Assembly: GCF_030433715.1 (NCBI RefSeq)
Contig: NZ_JAROCC010000005.1
Location: forward strand, 186,001-250,000
Direction: 5' to 3'
Source of the DNA: Sporosarcina highlanderae
GTDB lineage: Bacteria > Bacillota > Bacilli > Bacillales_A > Planococcaceae
Length of the DNA stretch: 64,000 bases
Part shown: positions 60,144-64,000 of the stretch, piece by piece
Layout of the letters: each line of letters starts with the position of its first letter
Numbering within the stretch: the first letter of the stretch is position 1
Position numbers and translations under genes: made by a program
Notes under the pieces: generated by a model
The model's database searches: none
The model's input: the letters and a program-made list of their open reading frames with translations, nothing else
Told to the model about the DNA's origin: nothing

Positions 60144-61751
60144 TCAAAGATAAACGATTTGATGGGTACCGTCCATTTTCAATGGCTGACGAAGCAAATC
60201 CCGGACCAATTTGGTACCGTATTGATTCATAAAAGTGTAAGGTGTGTAAATTCGCTCTTGCAGCGATCCTTCAGGAATGAGTTCGTTTTCAAGTATACGA
60301 TATTTACGTAAGGCGACATCGTGTTTAATCAATATGCTTTCTTCGGCTTTATTTCTTAAGAAATCCAGTTGTTTCTTATGGAATTCGAGGTTTTTTTGTA
60401 GCAGTTGCTCCATTGAACGATCAGTCGCTGACGCCAGTTCACTGTATTTACTTTCCAATAATGTTTCAGTTTCTCGGATAAGATCCTCAAAACGCTCATT
60501 ATGCAATGTTCCAATGAACTGTTCACGTTCTTCTTGTACTTTACCAGACAAAACATCCGAGAGAGACATTGAAACATCGGTCATCGCTTGTTGAGCCTGC
60601 GGGGTAATTAAAGTTATAGAAATTCTTGGAACAAGAATTGGCATTTTGATACCCAAATGATGGAAGGCATCTTTCAATAAAGCCCAGTAGGCAATTTCTC
60701 CAGGACCCCCGACAAATGCCAAAACAGGCAAGACCAAATCTTGCATGATCGGTCGTGTTGCAACATTATTGCTTAGAAGCCAAGGCTCCTCAGATGCGAC
60801 TTTCAGCAATTCATCAGTCGTGAAACGGATACCGGCACTACTATTAACAAAGTATCCATCGTCCCTTGTTAGTAATACCCTTCCAGTTTCATGGACATAA
60901 AATAGATTCGCTGCATCATACTCCGCTTCGATCGGCTTGCCGAAACCAAGTGCGTCAAATTCTTCCTCTTTGCTCGCAATCATTTTCGCGATATTCTCGG
61001 CCTCTTGGATGAGATCGCTGAAGTGGCTTTTTTCAAGTTCCCGTAATGGCTTGTACGCCGAGTCAATTAGTAAAAGACCATGTTCACTAAATAGGTCATT
61101 CATCAATCTGACAAAAAATCCAGTGAGCGTCGTTTCCATTCTAACGGCCGTCAAAACTTCATCCAGTAAAGCTTTCGTATGCTCGGTTTCTCCGAATTGA
61201 CGGAATGTATCTTTGACGAACGTGGTCATCATTTCATGAGAATACTCGGCATCCGATGCCATTAATTTAAGAATGTATTTTTCACGATATTTATGCTTTG
61301 TCACCATACCGGATGTTTCCGTATAGACATGATTGATTTCATTCAGATCATGGTCTTCTCCAGCAACCCAGAAAACAGGAATGACAGGAACACCAAGTTC
61401 TTTCCTTTTCATTTCGGCAAGTAATATGACAGTTATTGCTTTATGGACCGAATAAAGGGGACCAGTCATTATACCGGCTTGTTGTCCACCAATGACGACG
61501 ACGCCATTTTCGGCTAATTCCCCGATATGTTGAGCCGCTTTGTCCGATATGCCGAACGGTTCCATAAATGTTTTAATAACGTTCGCCAGTTCTTCCCTCA
61601 AAAAAGAACGATTGGACAACTCTTCCAACCTTTCTGGATAGGAGTTACTCTCATTTTTATAGTCAAAGAAATTATGTATGAATTTTTCATCATGATTATA
61701 TGCTTGCATTACCTTATTTCCATTTTGTAAAACGAATGACTCAAGTTCCAT
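60144..61751 (-). CDS. bshC: Bacillithiol synthesis cysteine-adding enzyme BshC
   Basis: 535 residues, close to the B. subtilis YllA length. Rossmann-like core with VVVIGGQQAGIMTGPLYSVHKA and PVFWVAGEDHDLNEINH, and a long coiled coil (about 425-480) that gives the dimer. It is thought to add cysteine to GlcN-malate in the last step of bacillithiol synthesis. bshA and bshB are not in the window. Confidence 0.95.
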   Translation of the reverse strand: MELESFVLQNGNKVMQAYNHDEKFIHNFFDYKNESNSYPERLEELSNRSFLREELANVIKTFMEPFGISDKAAQHIGELAENGVVVIGGQQAGIMTGPLYSVHKAITVILLAEMKRKELGVPVIPVFWVAGEDHDLNEINHVYTETSGMVTKHKYREKYILKLMASDAEYSHEMMTTFVKDTFRQFGETEHTKALLDEVLTAVRMETTLTGFFVRLMNDLFSEHGLLLIDSAYKPLRELEKSHFSDLIQEAENIAKMIASKEEEFDALGFGKPIEAEYDAANLFYVHETGRVLLTRDDGYFVNSSAGIRFTTDELLKVASEEPWLLSNNVATRPIMQDLVLPVLAFVGGPGEIAYWALLKDAFHHLGIKMPILVPRISITLITPQAQQAMTDVSMSLSDVLSGKVQEEREQFIGTLHNERFEDLIRETETLLESKYSELASATDRSMEQLLQKNLEFHKKQLDFLRNKAEESILIKHDVALRKYRILENELIPEGSLQERIYTPYTFMNQYGTKLVRDLLRQPLKMDGTHQIVYL

Positions 61752-61782
61752 CCTTCATGCCCCTTTTTATTTGTTTGAACAA

Positions 61783-61811
61783 AGTATACATTGAATTCCA
61801 TCGGATTGAAA
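61783..61811 (-). promoter_or_regulatory. Probable promoter of bshC
   Basis: TTTCAA (61806-61811), 17-bp spacer, TATACT (61783-61788) on the minus strand, about 32 nt before the bshC start. Good -10, weak -35. Confidence 0.45.
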
Positions 61812-61841
61812 AAATTACGCTTATCCCTTCTAAGTTCGCTA

Positions 61842-62240
61842 TCATTTGACATATTCCGAAACTTTTAATATGACTCCTGCCACAATAAGAATCAGATAGG
61901 AAAGACCCAAAATCAGGAAATACAATCTCCATGTTTTATGTACAGAACGAGTGATTTTAAATTCTTTCTCTTTCATTCTTTCAAAAACAGCTTGAAGGAT
62001 AGCGACTAATATGGCGATACCTGTAATATAGTATCCCATCCCTTCTCCGAAAATTGCCGAGGAAGTGATATATACAGATAGAAAAAGAAACGGGGTTGTC
62101 CAATCCGCTGCTTGTCCTAAAACACTAACTGGCGCTTTCCCCAACTTCCTCATCGTTACAAGAAAAACGATAGTTATTAAAAAAGGAAAAACAATAACTA
62201 TCCCAATAAGAACCGAAATGATTCCATGAATCACAAACAA
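61842..62240 (-). CDS. DUF3397 family membrane protein
   Basis: 132 residues with about four membrane segments (VLIGIVIVFPFLITIVFLV; MGYYITGIAILVAILQAVF; LYFLILGLSYLILIVAGVI). DUF3397 proteins lie between panE-like and bshC genes in many Bacillales. No motif suggests a reaction. It starts directly at the end of panE (adjacent). Confidence 0.82.
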   Translation of the reverse strand: MFVIHGIISVLIGIVIVFPFLITIVFLVTMRKLGKAPVSVLGQAADWTTPFLFLSVYITSSAIFGEGMGYYITGIAILVAILQAVFERMKEKEFKITRSVHKTWRLYFLILGLSYLILIVAGVILKVSEYVK

Positions 62241-63137
62241 TCATCTCCCATCCAAGACGAATAAAATTTTCTCAAGGGTTTTCAATAAAGGTAAGGGCGT
62301 CCCCCTTTTTTCCGCCATTTCTACTACCGCTGTTACAATCGTTTCTATTTCCATCGAATTCCCGTTCAACCTATCCTTGAGCATGGATGACTGATTTAAT
62401 GCCGTTTTTCGACATACTTCCTCGATTGCATCCTTTGGTAAGGCATTTTGCATTTCTGGAAAAGCATTACTGATTTCTATATATAATTCATCAAACAGCC
62501 CTCGGGCATGCTCCCGCTCCAATAATTCACCATTCCTCAATTGAAGAATTGCCGTCAAAGGATTAATCATGCAGTTGATCAACACTTTTCGTAACACTAT
62601 TCCACCAGCATCACTTACGAATTCAATGGGAAAAGTCGTTGAATGGACAGATTTCAGTGCATCAAACGCCTTTTCATCTCCACGGAAAGGGGCTACCCTA
62701 ATAAGACCAATGCCATTGTGGGAGACAGTCCGATCATCAATACGACCTGCGCCATGTTCAACTGTTGCAAAGAAAACATTCGGTAAATCTGATGCCTCAG
62801 CGAGATTGAAATGAGCTAAACCATTTTGAATAAACATTACTGCATTGTCCATTTTTCTTTCTTCAAGAATTGAAAGGATTGAGCCGACACCGCTATACTT
62901 GACAGCGATAATCCAAGGCGCTGATTTAGGTAATTTCTCTATTTCCGTTTCAGCTCCCACCAGAACCGTATCATCAGTTCCTTCTGCATCAATGCGCCTA
63001 ATTCCTTCTTGACGAATGACGGAGGCTTGTTCTTCCCTTCTTGTAAAAAAAGAAACCTTCCATCCGGCCTCAGCCAAATAGGAACCGACTAACAAACCTA
63101 TTGAACCTGCCCCTGCGATCACAACTTCCAACCTCAT
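62241..63137 (-). CDS. panE: 2-dehydropantoate 2-reductase
   Basis: 298 residues. N-terminal Rossmann loop VVIAGAGSIGLLVGSYLAEAG (NADPH binding), IAVKYS, FIQNGLAHF and the C-terminal VLINCMINPLTAILQ with the catalytic Lys. Converts ketopantoate to pantoate in CoA synthesis; coaBC, a later step, is in the window too. Start at 63137 (MRLEVVIAG); a TTG at 63131 has better SD spacing. Frame extends upstream only through a terminator. Confidence 0.9.
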   Translation of the reverse strand: MRLEVVIAGAGSIGLLVGSYLAEAGWKVSFFTRREEQASVIRQEGIRRIDAEGTDDTVLVGAETEIEKLPKSAPWIIAVKYSGVGSILSILEERKMDNAVMFIQNGLAHFNLAEASDLPNVFFATVEHGAGRIDDRTVSHNGIGLIRVAPFRGDEKAFDALKSVHSTTFPIEFVSDAGGIVLRKVLINCMINPLTAILQLRNGELLEREHARGLFDELYIEISNAFPEMQNALPKDAIEEVCRKTALNQSSMLKDRLNGNSMEIETIVTAVVEMAEKRGTPLPLLKTLEKILFVLDGR

Positions 63138-63147
63138 TACCCCCTTG

Positions 63148-63183
63148 TATAAAAAGGGCACCTTCACAAAAAGGCGCCCTTTG
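63148..63183 (-). terminator. Terminator between acyl-CoA carboxylase gene and panE
   Basis: Minus strand AAAGGGCGCCTT, loop, AAGGTGCCCTTT, then TTATAC. It ends only about 12 nt before the panE start. Confidence 0.85.
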
Positions 63184-63200
63184 TTACTCCTATTATTCAA

Positions 63201-64000
63201 TTATACAGGATATACAGGATGTTTTTTAGGTGGCAACGGAAGATCTTTTGTGGAATAAAATCTGAATCTCTCCGCGAGTACTTCACGTAAATCCGAAGGT
63301 GAAATAATTTCATCCACGATCATTTCAGAAGCCATCTTATAAATATCAATTTCCTCTTTATATTCCTTATGTTTCGCTTGCACAAATGCGATTCTTTCTT
63401 TCGGATCTTCAATTGCCTCAATCTTATTGGAGTAAACGGCATTGACTGCCGCCTCAGGTCCCATAACTGCAATTTGTGCAGTTGGCAAAGCTATGCATAC
63501 ATCGGGTTCAAAAGCCGGACCTGCCATAGCATACAGTCCAGCTCCATAAGCTTTTCTGACAACTACAGAAATCTTTGGAACGGTTGCCGAACTCATCGCC
63601 ATGATAAGTTTAGCTCCATGACGGATAATTCCATCACGCTCCACTTTTGTTCCTATCATGAAACCTGGAACATCAGCCAAGAATAATAGCGGTATCGAAA
63701 ACGCATCACATAAGTTAATGAACTTCGCTGCCTTATCCGCCGAGTCAACGAATAGGACACCGCCTTTTACTTTCGGCTGATTCGCAATAATACCAACCGG
63801 TTGCCCTTCAATCCTTGCAAGTCCAGTGATCAATTCAGAAGCAAAAAATTTTTTAATATCAAAGAAGCTTCCTTCATCGATGAGCGCATCAATCGCTTCA
63901 TACATATCGAACGGCGCATTTTGATTTTCAGGGATGATTTCTTCAAGCGAGCGCCCTACTTTTCTCGCAATAGGTTCTTTTAATGATGGTTTTTCAGTGA
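63201..64000 (-). CDS. Acyl-CoA carboxylase carboxyltransferase (beta) subunit, 5' end cut by window edge
   Basis: The frame is open to the right edge, giving the last about 266 residues. Carboxyltransferase C-terminal half: GVLFVDSADKAAKFINLCD, PLLFLADVPGFMIGTKVE, RHGAKLIMAMSSATVPK and RKAYGAGLYAMAGP. The family includes propionyl-, methylcrotonyl- and other acyl-CoA carboxylases; the end shown here does not settle which. The biotin carboxylase partner would lie beyond the window. Confidence 0.88.
   Translation of the reverse strand, partial: TEKPSLKEPIARKVGRSLEEIIPENQNAPFDMYEAIDALIDEGSFFDIKKFFASELITGLARIEGQPVGIIANQPKVKGGVLFVDSADKAAKFINLCDAFSIPLLFLADVPGFMIGTKVERDGIIRHGAKLIMAMSSATVPKISVVVRKAYGAGLYAMAGPAFEPDVCIALPTAQIAVMGPEAAVNAVYSNKIEAIEDPKERIAFVQAKHKEYKEEIDIYKMASEMIVDEIISPSDLREVLAERFRFYSTKDLPLPPKKHPVYPV

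Overview
The window is a 64-kb chromosomal segment from an endospore-forming, low-to-moderate G+C Gram-positive bacterium of the order Bacillales. Evidence: sporulation genes (sigE, sigG, spoIIGA, spoVD, spoVE-type SEDS gene, spoVM) lie inside a gene order that closely follows the pyr, dcw and spoIIG regions of Bacillus subtilis, with strong Shine-Dalgarno sites and a bacillithiol gene (bshC). The pattern of gene losses against B. subtilis suggests a Planococcaceae member such as Sporosarcina; that is inference. Nearly everything is on the minus strand. No tRNA, rRNA, CRISPR array, transposase or prophage gene was seen.

Layout in window order. (1) 1-5950: two divergent, clearly paralogous FtsX-type ABC permease genes (one cut by the window edge) and one ABC ATPase, with a 17-bp perfect palindrome between them. 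(2) 5988-12369: recG, sdaAA, sdaAB, fakA, yloU, the rightward rpmB, and a small spoVM with a TTG start and a C-terminal extension. (3) 12384-24751: a long co-directional block of ribosome, translation, cell-wall signalling and core genes read from gmk down to thiN (gmk-rpoZ-coaBC-priA-def-fmt-rsmB-prpC-prkC-rsgA-rpe-thiN), with many 1-20 nt overlaps. (4) 24752-27000: a 133-bp G+C-rich repeat, rqcH on the plus strand, and a 148-bp inverted-repeat element. (5) 27001-34494: the pyrimidine operon pyrR-pyrP-pyrB-pyrC-pyrK-pyrD-pyrF-pyrE with a canonical sigma-A promoter and two PyrR-type attenuators, but without the carbamoyl-phosphate synthetase genes. (6) 34491-39071: rluD, lspA and ileS, the latter behind an isoleucine T-box. 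(7) 39081-42276: divIVA, ylmH, ylmG, sepF, ylmE, ylmC. (8) 42356-45014: sigG, sigE, spoIIGA and a second copy of the G+C-rich repeat. (9) 45103-59914: the division and cell wall cluster mraZ-rsmH-ftsL-pbpB-spoVD-mraY-murD-spoVE-divIB-ylxW-ylxX-sbp-ftsA-ftsZ, lacking murE, murG and murB. (10) 60023-64000: a three-unit phased repeat, bshC, a DUF3397 membrane protein, panE and the end of an acyl-CoA carboxylase subunit gene.

The genes work together as a growth, division and sporulation backbone: envelope precursor synthesis (mraY, murD), septum building (ftsL, pbpB, divIB, ftsA, ftsZ, sepF, divIVA), muropeptide-sensing Ser/Thr phosphorylation (prkC/prpC), UMP synthesis and the engulfment/forespore sigma cascade. 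I found no convincing wholly new system. The points most worth a second look are the extended spoVM, the two G+C-rich repeats at places where synteny with B. subtilis breaks, the inverted-repeat element beside pyrE, the phased 21-bp repeat upstream of mraZ, and the missing carAB, murE/G/B and remA genes.
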